Of a stretch of 64,000 nucleotides of DNA, positions 13,641-25,737 are shown one piece after another (position 1 is the stretch's first letter; the number at the start of each line of letters is the position of its first letter). The position numbers and the translations under genes are program-made. This DNA is from Arenicola marina (lineage: Eukaryota > Annelida > Polychaeta > Arenicolidae), in the NCBI GenBank assembly GCA_964019135.1, contig OZ025256.1:43310035-43374034 (forward strand), in the 5' to 3' direction. The notes beneath the pieces were generated by a model that had not been told where the DNA came from, did no database searches, and saw nothing but the letters and a program-made list of their open reading frames with translations.

Positions 13641-16600
13641 TCCACAGTGGGAGAGACAAAAACGGGAAACAGATAAAATCCCCGGCAGACACAATTCCCC
13701 GGCCTGGACAAAAATAAACATTGCTGGCAATCATACAGGCGGAATAAGACTGCTTATAAGTAACAGCTATAGTTTTGTATATTAGTATACTATAATTGTG
13801 TATACTTTAGATTTAACCGCGATATTTGCCACTTTAATAAATACCCGATTTCATTCGATTCAAACGATACACCAAAGCATCATAGAACGGTCATTTGTTA
13901 AATGTGTAAAGCGGTTTCGTGTCTTATCAGCATTGGTGGGGACTTTGATCCTAAAATGTGCAAGTGAATCAACTCTCGAAGAGTTCTCTGTTTTAAAGTT
14001 GCAGTCAAGTCAGATAGCGCGGCATATTATACACAACAACAATGTGTCAAATACACTTTCAAAAAGTAGCATAATAATGTCAAGAATCAAAAGGTGGACG
14101 ACATCTGATCATCGGAATTGTCCCGGTGGAGAGCGTGATTTAGAATACATATATATGGCATGTTATCTGAGCTCCATGAGCTCAAAACCGGAGTGGGCAA
14201 CGTGAGGAGGGGCTAGAGCGCAGGGAAATCATGTATTTGCAACCGCCTTTTTTAATTGTAAAGGTGACGCTTTCAACTTTGTGCCACATGCAGGAGCCTA
14301 CAGTAGAAGCCTGTGTCAGACTTCTGCCGAAATCGTTGTGATTTTGTTGACACGGCGAGCAAGTTATTCTACATTTCACACCCGTAGATTTGTAACAGAT
14401 ATTGTAGATTGCACTGCACTGTCATTTGCAAATGTCCCGTCATTGTTCCAGAAAGCTTTGTCTGATTGTTAACGACCCAGAAATTATCGGTGTGGCTAAA
14501 ATGCTCCGAAAGACGGTGTGCTTCCAGTTGGACGACTTCCACTTGGACGGCATATGCTGTCATCAAGGCGTTATCGAACGTGTGTTCAATAAGTTAATCG
14601 AACAATGTCTCATAGCACACGCGGGTTGCACTCAGTCTAAGTGGCTAATAGGAGACGGGACACGTCTCGTTACACTTATAAATGTTTCAGGAAGCTAAAT
14701 ATATTGCAATGTTACAATGGAGGCGAATGTTACCACTCTCTGGCAATACTTCTACCAACCTCTCCCGTGACCTTTACTTCTGAGCTGCATATATACCGAT
14801 ATGGAACTCGCATGACAAAATGAGAAAAGCAGAAAAGCAGGGATCACCTAGTGGCGTGATGGATGTAACATATTGACACTATCACCAGGAATGCAATGGA
14901 AACACGACAATGACGAGATTAACCGGTGGAAGAGTATGGTCTAACCAGCCCGGTTTATTATATCGGGTTCTGGATTTGTTTGCGAGCGGAGACGGGAATG
15001 GTGGTGGGGAAATGGACGGCGTTCAATCGGAGAGTGAAACGGCCGCAGTGAGAACCGAAGAGACGGGTCCGCATTGGAAATTATTGCTGATGCCTAGAGA
15101 AGACTAAGCCGGAAATGCGTACATTAAAAGTTATAGTTTTTGATAAATTAGGCAATCGAGTGGCTGGCGTGAAGTGGCTGCCGCCCGTGGCGTTATGGCA
15201 GTGGCTATTAAAGGAAGCGATTGATTTCTGGCCCTTTCTCTAGAGCCATGGAGGTGTCATACACGCAATTGCAGCGCCTGCTTCACGGGATAACTCATTA
15301 CCCCGCATTAACCCCTCGTCGGTGGACATTGATCTCTGAGTATGTGGGAAAGGCCAGCGGTGGCTCGGACCCCCGACTTGTGATAGGAAACCCTGCAACG
15401 AGGAAGAAAGGGGAGGTCTTCGCCGCGTCCCAGAGATAATGAAAATATCTGGCTCAGAAGATTACTGAGAAGCCCGGACTGTTACTGACTGGTGATGCTC
15501 GTTCGTTCTATGCGCATGGTAGCGACCGTGATGCGCACAAGTCAGTCATATTGCTGCCGCAACGGCGCAATTGCCTATTTTGTAAGCAGTCGGTGTCTGT
15601 TTACCGGATTACCTCAGACATATTGATGCCTGTGTCGTTGTCAGTGCCGTAAGTGTTGACGCCATCGCGACAATTGTCAACGTGGAGCACGCAACGTACG
15701 ATAAAGAAAGGTTGCGAGGGCAGGAGGGATTCGGAAGACGCGGACCAGCCTCATAGAACCTTAAAGAGGAACGCGTTAAAGCAATATACTTACATGCGCC
15801 ATCTTAGATTATTTACATTTTAGAATCAAGACTAAAAGTACCTCAAAATTTATGATGCATATGGTTTATATCTCTGAGAGTCTGTAAAACAAACACTTCA
15901 ACATAAAACTCCGCGGTTTATTTATATCGCGCGCGGACGTGATAGCGAGCCGCGGTCGACATCACACACAAAATAGGTAACTGCGAACAGGCGCGCAGGG
16001 ATATAAATCCGGCCACCAACTTCTGCTCCGTTGACCAAAATGCTTCTCTTCAGATAGCCCGCAGGCTTTCATGATTTAAATTGAAGACAGAATGTACTTA
16101 TTTAACATGGAGAAGAGGTTGGTAATACAAACAATTACGGAATATATTGCTTTAATGACGCGTGGTTCATTTACCGGCTGCTGCGGTATTTCGTGTCGGA
16201 GGACATGGACGTGACGACGATTCCCTTCACCAGTGATATCAACGGTCACCGTCGCAATGTGGAGGCAGTCGCGGAGTCAAGCTGCACCGAAGGTAGGCGC
16301 AAACTTGCATGTATAGCCTCGTTCCCGCATGGGAATTGGGAACATGGCCATAAGGCGACTCGAGGCAACCTTTCACACGGCAAAAGACATCTTAAAAGCC
16401 GATCACATGTACTTACGTAACCCGAATACAAGTGTATATTTTTGGCGATGGATGCCGCCCGTTGTATATGTAACGGTCTATGGAGCGTCGCATAGGTAGC
16501 TAGTAAGATGTAGGGAATGCCACGGCAGGCTTACTGTAGAGAGCACCCCCCCCCCTCCCCCAACTACCCATCCGCCAACACCTACCCACCGAAATGAAGA

Positions 16601-17989
16601 CACGAAATCATTAAGCCGGCTGAGTAATCGATAGTGTGCCACCTTGTAATCCCTTAGTTATATTTTGATAGATATCGATCATGCAGAGCAGCATGTATAT
16701 TGTAATTGGGTGGGTCGGGGTTGTGGTCACATAGTGTTGGGTGATTATAATGTTAAATATATAGATGGATTGCTAGAGGTGTAGTTATAAAACGAAGGAG
16801 ACTGGGTTCAGGTGTGGGGTGCGCTTTCCCTTTCATATAGAAATCGCAATAAATCCACCGTATTCGGCCTTACTATGACACTAGTTACTATGTGAACGTA
16901 ACTTATTGGAAAAAATGATCGCGATGGACAAGTGAGTACCATGGGGAAGACAGTTTTCAGTGTAATTAACGGTTGCGGCTCTGAGTAAACGGCATGCGAA
17001 AGCTGGTCCGCTATCGGGAAGGTTAATGGCACATTGGTAAGCACGATTATGAAGGTGATGGGAATCCATGTAGAAGTATTCGAAATATGTAACATTGATA
17101 ATTTTGTAAATCGTACTCATGTCACTTCCAAGTGGCAGCCATTATGGAATCGAATAGAGATACCGAGATAAGTATTGCTACAGGTTTGATCAAGGGGAAC
17201 AGACACAAGGGTTGCCCCCCTCCCCCCTTAGAAAAGTGGACATACGTTGGAAAAAAGTTCGCATGGAATGTGGAAGATTGAAGCCATTGCCGGAGGCACC
17301 CCCCCCCCCTGCCCCCCTATAATTTTTTTTTTGTGATACGGGCGGTTAAAGTATCCTATATTTCGATCAGTTTTCTTGACCTAAACTTTATAGCGCTGAT
17401 TGTCGATGGAGAAGCGAGGCTAGCTGGTAAAACCCCCCATCGTGATCATGAAGGTATGTATGGACGACCGCGGTCATTATCCAAGCAGCGGCCCCCCCCC
17501 CCGCCCCCCCCCCTCCACCGCCTTGTAAAATACTAAACCCACTTCAGCTGGATTTGGCAAACATTAACAAACCAAAGCTGCTTAGAAATGCGTGTATGTT
17601 CGCATTACCGGCACAATTTCCATTCACCATACCGTTGTTGAGCATATGGAGAGACATGTTTCCTTACCATCGTTCTCAGGTTCTGCGGTAATGAAAGCGA
17701 GGCTATTTCCCGAAAAATCGCCGTGCGCAATTGCTACTCCGAACACTCGCAATGGAGAGCGCGCAATGGCATCAACCTGGGCCCCGGTATGCCGCTGCGT
17801 ATGGCATGCTTCCCGCGCTCACCGCGGCACGGCTACCAGCATCAAGACCTGCGTAGGGGAATGACGTCCACGCATCTTTAGGCCAGTAACGAGGCGTCCT
17901 ATTTATTACAATGGCGCTAAATGAGCGTAGTGGTCGACCCGGAAAGAAGCCGTACCATGGACCGCAGACGTGAGATAATTAATTACAAC
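13641..17989. other. Intergenic region without recognisable genes
   Basis: ORFs of 60-135 codons are present (the longest at 13798-14205, plus) but none shows a recognisable domain, consistent splice sites or repeat homology. Poly-C runs lie near 16550, 17216, 17300 and 17491-17513. A lineage-specific small gene cannot be excluded; nothing here supports one. Confidence 0.4.
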
Positions 17990-18165
17990 GTTGGTCTTAA
18001 ATAATTGCAACGTAGGTATTCAATCATTGCAACCTAGGTCTCAATTTTCTACATAGGCTTTAATTCTTACATCGGATTAAATTATTTTCTCGGCTGTAAT
18101 TCTTATCTCGGCTGTAATTCTTACGTCGCCTTTAATTCTTACCTCGGCTTTAATTATTTATAACT
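17990..18165. repeat. Degenerate ~20-bp tandem repeat
   Basis: Eight or so imperfect units of the type CTCGGCTGTAATTCTTA, each ending in a TTAATTNTT or ATTGCAA segment. The best-conserved units are at 18080-18165. Confidence 0.6.
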
Positions 18166-18539
18166 TTGGTTGGTATTTATTAGAGTTGAGCCTCTGGTGC
18201 TGTCCTACCTAATGGGGTTAGTTCACCTTGAAGTTTTCGCGCCCATGAATGCCGCGATTCGAATCCGGCTGGCGGCGAGGTGTGCCCAGTGTGGGGGGTG
18301 GGGGTCGGGGGGGAGCGGAAAGTGGAAGGTGGAATACCAAACCTGCGTCGGACGAAGGGGGTGGGGCGTGGACACGTAGCCCTCCCGTGGAATAGGCACA
18401 TGTTAGGATTATGAAATGTGAGGAAGTCGGTGTAGGGACTGAAATCGTGGATCCCTGTCGCTTTTATATTCCCGACCCTTGAACCGGTCATATGGCGTCA
18501 AAGGGTTGGTTGCTTGTATATGCACTGAGCTATCGAGGT

Positions 18540-18588
18540 GGCCCCTCGCGTCAGTGGGAAAAGGAAGGACATAGCGACGCGAGGGGCC
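18540..18588. repeat. Short perfect inverted repeat
   Basis: GGCCCCTCGCGTC at 18540-18552 is exactly complementary to 18576-18588, leaving a 23-nt loop. Function unknown. Confidence 0.6.
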
Positions 18589-18840
18589 AACCCCCTAAGC
18601 TAAGAAAGACACGGGATTGTTATCCTGTGAGGACACAGACATTAACGGGGCGGGGCTGGAAGAAGCGATCGAGCTACCGTCAGGCTCGCAATGATTTAAT
18701 GAATGGAAAGTTGGGGCGGGTGCCTCGGAAACTGGCGTAGGGGGGAAGGGTGTCAAAGCGGGTGGGTGAAGTGTGGTTAGCGCAATGCCATGTAGTTGTT
18801 GCGACGCCCATCCAACGTTTTTTGATGTTGCAGAATGTGT

Positions 18841-18946
18841 GGCAAGCCAAAGTGGACCTTAATGGAGTATTTGCACATATGTCCAAATATCTTTAAATAT
18901 TTGGACATATGTGCAAATACTCCATTAAAGTCCACTTTGGCTTGCC
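18841..18946. repeat. 106-bp near-perfect hairpin (50-bp arms)
   Basis: The arms 18841-18890 and 18897-18946 are complementary over 50 bp with a single mismatch, and the loop is only six bases (CTTTAA). The arms begin GGCAAGCCAAAGTGGAC. Arms this young and long with so small a loop suggest a foldback element, a hairpin-RNA source, or a template-switch product formed in the genome or during assembly. Confidence 0.9.
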
Positions 18947-19091
18947 ATAAGAATGACTGTGCTGTGGGTGACGAGACCGAATCAAGGGTTGTGGTGACCA
19001 TTAACTTGCGAGACCTCACTTCTGTAGCTGACGTGAGACCCCCCCCCCTTTCCCCTCTCGCCATCGACGACGGGAGCGACGAGTATGGAGT

Positions 19092-19515
19092 ATGGAGGCT
19101 GCCGCCAGGGGGAGTGGCATCAAGAGATTCCACCACTGCACCGCGGGGATCTTGGCTATGGTGCGACCATGTGGTCTCGTAGTGGACGTCAGTAAGATGC
19201 TGCGAGAGTCTGTCACAGGTGTTTGTGTCGCTCCTGAGGATTACGAGCCACAAGCCCGATCGTTTCCGGTATGTCGGGTATGACAGGGCCTGTGGTTTGC
19301 AGCCATACTTGCAGCGCCTGGCGAAGCAGGGGAGCGCAGGCGCGAAACAGTTGTTGGAGCAGAGCGAGTTTTTGGTGGATTATTTCTACTGCATCAAGCA
19401 CACGGCGAAGACATGCATGCCATTGGACAATCCTCAGTGCGTGTACCACACGCGCCTACCAAGAGTCAGTGCCAACGCGGGAGTCAACACACAAGTCGCG
19501 GAGCAAACCTCTGTC
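19092..19515 (+). pseudogene. Decayed DDE-transposase-like fragment (KDZ-like)
   Basis: Two open frames join by one frameshift near 19217. The first reads FHHCTAGILAMVRPCGLVVD; the second contains a YDRAC motif (about 19270-19290), then a VDYFYCIKHTAKTCMP stretch and GVNTQVAEQ (about 19480-19510). A spaced D, a D-x-F-x-C/H-x3-H-x4-C insert and a late E in an N-T-x-x-A-E-Q context match my recollection of Kyakuja/Dileera/Zisupton-type and related RNase-H-fold transposases. Homology decays after 19515 and no start, N-terminal region or TIR is evident, so this is a fragment. The family assignment comes from motif memory only. Confidence 0.5.
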
Positions 19516-20186
19516 GTGCAGGAGGGGCACAATGCCATTGTCCTGAGTCTGTCCCCAAGAGACCCCACAAGGTGGCAGCACTTTACTAATCGAAAACCCC
19601 TGTTGGGGTCTCCTAGAATTGGGTTGGTTCCACGCCCAAATGGTACAAATGTCACTACGGGAGCAATATAAGTATTTTTTTACAGGCAGGTATAATATAG
19701 GCATTGTCAGATAGTGTGATCGATAGGCACGGTGAAGTTAAACATAAAATTGAATTAAACTGCGGCCCCTTACTGTTTGATTAACGACGTCGTAATCACC
19801 GGATAAGATATATCCACGAGAGGAAATAGTTCTTACAGGCGGCACCAAATTATACTATTTAAGAACACATTCCACGAAAGAAGGTCCGATTTTATTATTC
19901 AAACGCGTATATTCCTGGTTCGATTCGCTTGCTAATATAGCCGGTCGCTTGCTCATGCGTCGGTCTGTTGCTCGTCTCCAATTCTACAAGCCCCAATCTC
20001 AGAAACTCTAAGCTGGTACAAGTAAACAAGCGAAGTTGGGGCCGCGGGACCAGGTTGCAGAAAGCCACGCCGCGTGTGTGACGTATGAATTATTCAAATG
20101 CATTTGATCAGTTTGGGGATGAGCAAGCCAGGTCCTGAGTCGTGTTCGCCTGCCCGTCCCTGGTCCCAGAATGTACGACATTGTTA
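19516..20186. other. Intergenic, nothing recognised
   Basis: The open frame of the preceding fragment runs on to 19671 without further recognisable motifs. The rest is AT-rich unique sequence. Confidence 0.4.
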
Positions 20187-21243
20187 TTAAGGTAAGCCAC
20201 CCATAATGAGCCTCGGCGATTTTGAGCAGATTTCGGTAAACATCGGCAAACATCGGCGGGCTGTAGCCCTGATATTTTACGCAGTCTTAATGAAACAAAG
20301 CACGAATAAAACACAGCAAAAGAAGTGGTGACATAGGTAAAATAAATAGTGCACGTATAATAAGCTTCGGCGATTTAGAGAAGACCTCGGTAAACATCGA
20401 CAAACATCGGCGGGTGTCAGTGAAAGGGAAATCCCTAACTCGTTACGTCATTCACAGGGAATCCCCAATTTGTGACGTCATTCACAGGGTATTTCCCCGA
20501 GAATGGCTCTTCGTGATAAATTCCGAATATTCAATAAAAAAGCATGGAGAAAACATGTTAATAGTTCAGGAAACATTCGCGTAGATCATAATAATATCGG
20601 AGACCATTATATAGAACCAGATTTATTAAAATGTGAACACAAAGCCTAAATTACTGATAATTGGTGTGAAATAAGCTGCTTCAAAAAATATTTCTGAAAT
20701 AACATTTTCAAGCTTCAGGACGTGTTTCGCGGGAAATTTGCACGGCTACCTATATTTTTCTGTAAGTTTATTACAAAAACTATGTTTTTAGAAGTTTTTA
20801 AACGCGGTTTTGTGAAAAAAATTCATTTTTGATGAAATTATAGCCAATTTTGTGAAGGTGGTGATTTCGAATTTTGGCAAAAACGGTCCAGTTTTGCATA
20901 ACTGCACTTTATTATTACCATTCTGTTATTTTTTGTGGGTACTATTTACATGTTTGAATATCATTCCTGTATTGCACTAGGTTTAAGCTTTCTAAAGAGC
21001 TATTACTGATGATAATGACTTAATATTTAGCTGAAATGTAGCAATATTACCTATTCGTGGTAGGTGCCAAGTTTTGGTCATTTTGTGAAATGGGGGTATA
21101 CTCGGAAAATGGAGAATATTTTTTTAACGGGACGGTAAAGTATCCTAAAAATTCACCAGAAGGTGTGTAATTGGGTATACTTTCATAAAATAATCACACA
21201 TACAGAGTTCTTTTACCTTGCTATTATGGGTGGCTTACCTTAA
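20187..21243. mobile_element. TTAA-bounded TIR element, non-autonomous
   Basis: The left end is TTAA (20187-20190) followed by GGTAAGCCACCCATAAT. The right end is the exact reverse complement, ending in TTAA at 21240-21243. No coding capacity is visible in the 1057 bp. Internal duplications include a CGGTAAACATCG-type block at 20212-20262 and 20365-20415, and a GTCATTCACAGGG block at 20447 and 20478. A second copy of the right ~200 bp lies at 38245-38456. TTAA at both ends would suit piggyBac-type integration, but the GGTAAG terminus is not typical, so the superfamily is open. Confidence 0.8.
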
Positions 21244-21840
21244 GACGAAAATGATCCATTTTCGTCTTATGTCGGTGTGTTCGGTTAGTGTCAAATTCAC
21301 AGAAAGATGCGGAATGGCAATCGTCAGGCTAAGTTCGTAGATGGGCCATGTAGGTCAAGGGTCAAGGTCAAAAATTTGCTTAACTATTGAAAGATAGGAC
21401 CAAAAATCGGCAAAATCGCTACAGCGTTCCGAGTTTTTGCTTAATGACGCTCAAAATTAATTCACGTATTGGGCTCGTAGGTACCTTGTATAGAGTGTTT
21501 CAATTTTGAATACCGTCCGAATAGTTCTTCTGCAAAACAATCCCAAAGTTTAACATGGGATCCTACGGCAGCATTTTGAATGGGCCTTAAAACGGAACTC
21601 CGAACTGGCAGATAAACCGGGAGGTTTATTCAAACGCTACGACTACCAAAGTACTAATACAGACGATACAATAATATGACGAAACACAATACAATACAAT
21701 ATGACAATGCACATAACACAATACAAATAAGGTAATAATAGTGATATTAAAGGGAGTTAATGAGCCCTCGTGTCAAGTAGCTGGCACGTATGTGACAGTT
21801 AGACAAGTCGAAGACTAAGAAAAGGGTTGGGTGGGTGGGA
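21244..21840. other. Intergenic, nothing recognised
   Basis: AT-rich sequence with no gene or clear repeat. Confidence 0.4.
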
Positions 21841-21965
21841 AAAGCGACACCGCGTGGCTGCGAACCTGTGACCAGTCAGAGTGACTGGCACCTATATCAC
21901 AGTGCTCTATAACAGGGCCTCCTGGCGAGGGGACTCGAACCTGATTGGGCGACCAAACGGCTCTG
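21841..21965 (-). repeat. Possible tRNA-derived SINE remnant
   Basis: Read on the minus strand, there is an A-box-like TATAGAGCACTG and, about 45 nt downstream, a B-box-like GGTTCGCAGCC. A second B-box-like GGTTCGAGTCC lies just upstream. No intact cloverleaf can be drawn, so it is not a tRNA gene. A SINE head is the simplest reading. Confidence 0.3.
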
Positions 21966-22671
21966 AATGGATGACACCGCTATAGGTCGCCAGCGCACAC
22001 GGCTCGGACAGACTCGAGCGTGATTGGTTAGAATGCGAGGGTCCTCTGTCGGCCAACGACTGACCGCCATCTGGGTCCAGACAAAGGGGGCAGTATACCT
22101 GGCGTAAATGTGGCTCGCACAATGGGATCAGGAGATGAAAGGGGGTCACACACTGATGTGTATCTCTCTAGCCGCCATCTGGATTAGGAGACAATGATGC
22201 CTATCGCGGCGGGACCAGGGCATGAAAGGAGGCTGGATCTGTACATAAGTATGGACATCACAGAGCGCGGAGACAAAGCCTCCCTTAATATAAGCCTCCA
22301 GGATCGGGCAGCTGCAGAGCGGGGAACCGTTTTAAACATTTTTTACCATCGTAAAAATGTCCAACATTGTCGCTGGGTGCTTTTCGCTTTTCCTTGGATG
22401 CGGGCCGTCTTGGATGTATATGCAACCGAACCACTGCATGCACTGCATGGTCCCTCTTGGATTTATCAACATTGTCGCTCTTAGATGTGCCAACACTATC
22501 GCTGGGTGCTTATCCTCTTATCTCGCGCATGATATCGCTTTCGGGTAATTTTTATGCATGGTGACCATGTCTGCGCCGGGCTACCTTGCTTGGTGCCAAC
22601 AGTAATAATAGAGAGTTATTGCATTACGTTTCCGCGGCACTGATACGCATCCCGATCCGTTAGCGCCGATG
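21966..22671. other. Intergenic, with a short local repeat
   Basis: CAACATTGTCGCT / TCGCTGGGTGCTT motifs recur three times at 22360-22510. No gene supported. Confidence 0.4.
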
Positions 22672-22972
22672 CGTTTGTTAGGGCCCAAAACGTCATAGTG
22701 ACGAAAACGTCAGATCACACGGTCTGAGCCATCTAGGAGCAAATGTACAGTTTCACACTGTGCCTCGATCGCAGTGTCTGTTGACCGGGGCTATGAATAT
22801 ATGAGGCAGTAACTCTTCAGTTTCAGATATATTGAAGTGCTTTCATAAACGATGGAATATGGGTATCGCCCCCCCCCCCCCCCCCCCACTGAAATTTAAC
22901 TTTAAACTGTATATTTCATTCTACCAAGGTATGACGTTTAGGTCACTATGACGTTTTGGGTTCTAACATACG
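22672..22972. mobile_element. ~300-bp MITE with ~30-bp TIRs
   Basis: The TIR at 22677-22702 (GTTAGGGCCCAAAACG continuing to AGTGAC) is complementary to 22942-22967 with two mismatches, and a weaker match extends outward for about 5 bp on both sides. The interior holds a C-run at about 22869-22887 and no ORF. Confidence 0.7.
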
Positions 22973-23380
22973 TTTACGTTTCGGTTTTCACTCTCGCGCG
23001 GCGCACAAATGAGTTCTTGCAGTCGGTATTCTGTCGACAACCGTAAAGTGACGGCTGGCGTTCTTCACAATGTACGAAGGCAACCACGATAGAAGCAGAA
23101 TTGAATACAAATAGAAAGGATAGTTTAAACGATTTTGTTTAAAAGTGTTAACATCTGTTTTAGTGTTATGTCGATTTATATTTAGTCTATTTAGTATCGT
23201 GTATCCGCCCTTCCAGTGCATGCGGAGAGTTCTGCTCTTAATTCGTCGTGATCTGGGAATAAAGAAATGTATTCTTCGTTCTTGAACTGAACAGGCCGAC
23301 ATGTTGGTTTAGACATTGAAGATATAGTGTATGTCTATTGTGCGATATAAATATAATATAAGATACATGGAGACACAGTT
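22973..23380. other. Intergenic, nothing recognised
   Basis: One antisense ORF of about 100 codons (22988-23302) has no recognisable motif. No gene is called. Confidence 0.4.
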
Positions 23381-23598
23381 CAGGGGCGGATCTAGGGGGG
23401 GTGGGTTACGGGGGTTGCAACCCCCCCCCCCCACCTTGGGAACCTGAACATGCACTGTTAAAGTCGGCTTCTCCGAGCATCTCCCCCCCCCCCCCCGGTC
23501 GGAACTGTTTTAGAGAGCAAACTCCACACCCTCGGTCGGAAGTTTTCAGAGAGCGTCCCCCCCCCCCACTCCTTGGAAAATTCCTAGATCCGCCCCTG
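23381..23598. mobile_element. 218-bp hAT-like MITE
   Basis: The termini are a 16-bp inverted repeat, CAGGGGCGGATCTAGG at the left and its complement at the right end. CAGGGGCGG-type termini are typical of hAT-family non-autonomous elements. The interior has three C-runs and repeated CGGTCGGAA...AGAGAGC segments. No clear 8-bp target duplication is visible (flanks ACACAGTT and CAATTACA), so the insertion is old or a flank has been altered. Confidence 0.7.
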
Positions 23599-24757
23599 CA
23601 ATTACATTTTGTTCTGGAGTGCATGCTATTTAAAGACTTGTGAGAGAACACACCCCCCGCACATAATATGGAAATCCACTAGAGTACGTTTACTATGGAT
23701 GAATTCGGGTATGCGAGCGGAGTAGTCGGACTCCGCGGAGTGCATAACCGAACGCGGAGATTGTGGTCCGATAGCGCGGTCACGTGGTACATTTTACTCC
23801 CCAGACCTTACTCCCCACCCAGAGGAGGATCACGAGGATTTCCATCATGGTGTCCAGGCCGCACAATACGCTAAATATATATAAAGTAGTATTTCGACCT
23901 GTAAATTAATATTATAACAACAATCATAAAATAGTTAACGCAACGCGTATCCATTGATTTATTTTATTTCACTGTTTAGCGAACTTCACGATTCGTGCAG
24001 TTTAGCAAGTGCAACATTCACGGGGACCGCGGATTTTGCGTTCGGTTTATCTTGATCCGCACATGAGCGAAAGGTATGATTGCGCAGGCTCCAAATATCT
24101 TTGCCGATTACTTCGGTCGCGTGTCCTAACTCACCCTATGTCTCTACACTATCCTGTTCACCTGAGATTGCCACACTGTTCGTCTTTAAGTCGATGAACG
24201 GTACCCGCACATATAGTGTCGCCATCTAGCGAGCCATTTCGTAGTTAACTGATGACTCATGTGACGTAACAGCATTGCGTCCGTGTGATGAGCAGATATC
24301 GTTTAGTGCAGACAGTTTAGTATGCATTTTAAGTGAGGGACTTGAATAGGAAGATATTGTGTCAGTCATACGGCTAAATAAAGGCGATGGTTGGTCTGTT
24401 TGTCCCGTTTGTGCTTTGAACTTGTATCATACGTGCACCATGGGCTGGAGGCCAGCCCGTCTGGCGCGGAATAAATTGGCACCAATAATAATAATAATTA
24501 AATAGGATTTTAATGTAACCATATAATCAATGCATAAACACTAATTGATTCAGTGTGTGTGTGGGGGGGGGGGGGTCAGACGCCCACCCACCGCCCTTTT
24601 TTTTAAAACGCGGATCCCTGCTTGTCATACACATTGCACTCAGTCAATTTTACGTGTGCATCGCCCCCCTTCCATGGCTCTGTTCTGCTGGTTGGAAACC
24701 CACGGCCGTAGTTGTCTAAATGAGTACGACTTGATAATCTCCCAACGCATATACCTT
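23599..24757. other. Intergenic, nothing recognised
   Basis: Contains AAATAAAGG at about 24375 and an AAT microsatellite near 24488. An LTR-like promoter/poly(A) layout was considered but no paired repeat or TG...CA border could be shown. Confidence 0.35.
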
Positions 24758-24929
24758 TATTGGGCCACCATTGGCCCAGTCACTGTAATCCGGTAAATCG
24801 GAATTGGGATACCGCGATAGCCGCGATACAGGCAAGCCACAATCACGGCATTGGGCCATTGCCGGGCCGGCACCGTTTGCACATTGGGTCAGTATACGGG
24901 CCAATGCTGGGTACTGTGTTGGCCCAATA
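24758..24929. mobile_element. ~170-bp MITE with TATTGGGCCA termini
   Basis: TATTGGGCCA at 24758-24767 is inverted at 24920-24929. TTGGCCC/TGGGCCA motifs recur several times inside (about 24771, 24860, 24900), giving nested pairing. No coding sequence. Confidence 0.55.
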
Positions 24930-25067
24930 CTATATATGTAGTTTATTCAAGTAGTTTAAGCACAACGCCCATGATACATATATACAGTTTACAAAAATAT
25001 ATGTAAATAGATACATGCGTCACAAGTTTTCCAAAGCTGCGAGTCTCTGCATATGCACTGGCTTAAT

Positions 25068-25681
25068 TCATATACAAATTACATATACAATATACAAGTT
25101 TTTAACTATAATTTTATCTAGGCTACACATAAGATCAATAATGTTAGTACTCGTGGGATATATGATGAGACTTTGGGGAAGTAATTTTGTTCTAGACACC
25201 GAATATAAGGGACAAATCATAATAAAATGGTATTCATCTTCAACAGCAGTTTCACCGATTTTAGCACAATATTTGCAACACTTGTCTTTTCTGTCTAATT
25301 TCTGGTGTCTCCCTCAAACTGTCACTAAATCGCGAGCAAAATATCTCAACCTTACTAAAGCTCTACTGTGACTCACATTGGTGATATCCTTAAATAGAGT
25401 TCTGGTTCTAGCAAGGATTTAAATTGCGCTAACATATCAAGTTTACTGCAACCGGTTAATCCACTTAGCCACTCTTGTTGAGCCACATTATGTAATCTCT
25501 GCCTAATTTCACCAAATACTATTTCCCCCCGACACACACACCCATGCAGCCCCTTTGCAATAAGACGCGTCCAACGGCCCAGCTTATATACACAGGGCGG
25601 TCCAGCGCTTATAGGCCAGTATTGGAGCGAAGCATATTTATCGGTTCCATGTTGTAAATGATAAGGTTGCACCGTCAACAT
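25068..25681 (-). pseudogene. LINE (non-LTR retrotransposon) ORF2 C-terminal fragment
   Basis: Reading the minus strand in three successive frames gives a GEIRQRLHNVAQQEW segment, then KLDMLAQFKSLLEPELYL, then SRALVRLRYFARDLVT, and finally GRHQKLDRKDKCCKYC...EDEYHFIMICPLYS. The end has the C-x2-C...H-x4-C knuckle plus the L-R-x-x-x-x-x-L and GRH motifs found downstream of the reverse transcriptase in many animal LINE ORF2 proteins. Two frameshifts (near 25370 and 25320) break it. The reading frame ends at the stop at 25068-25070. The catalytic reverse-transcriptase part is absent, and upstream sequence is replaced by the element at 25708-27541. Confidence 0.7.
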
Positions 25682-25737
25682 AAACTGCTCCCTTGTTTAG
25701 TAAATAATGTGGCCCAAAAGTACAATCTAGCTGCATG

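Noticed and set aside
18240..18285. tRNA-like GATTCGAATCC box
   Set aside because: No A box at a suitable distance and no acceptor or anticodon stems can be drawn.
23599..24480. Solo LTR
   Set aside because: An AATAAA-like signal exists but no TG...CA borders, target duplication or second copy could be shown.
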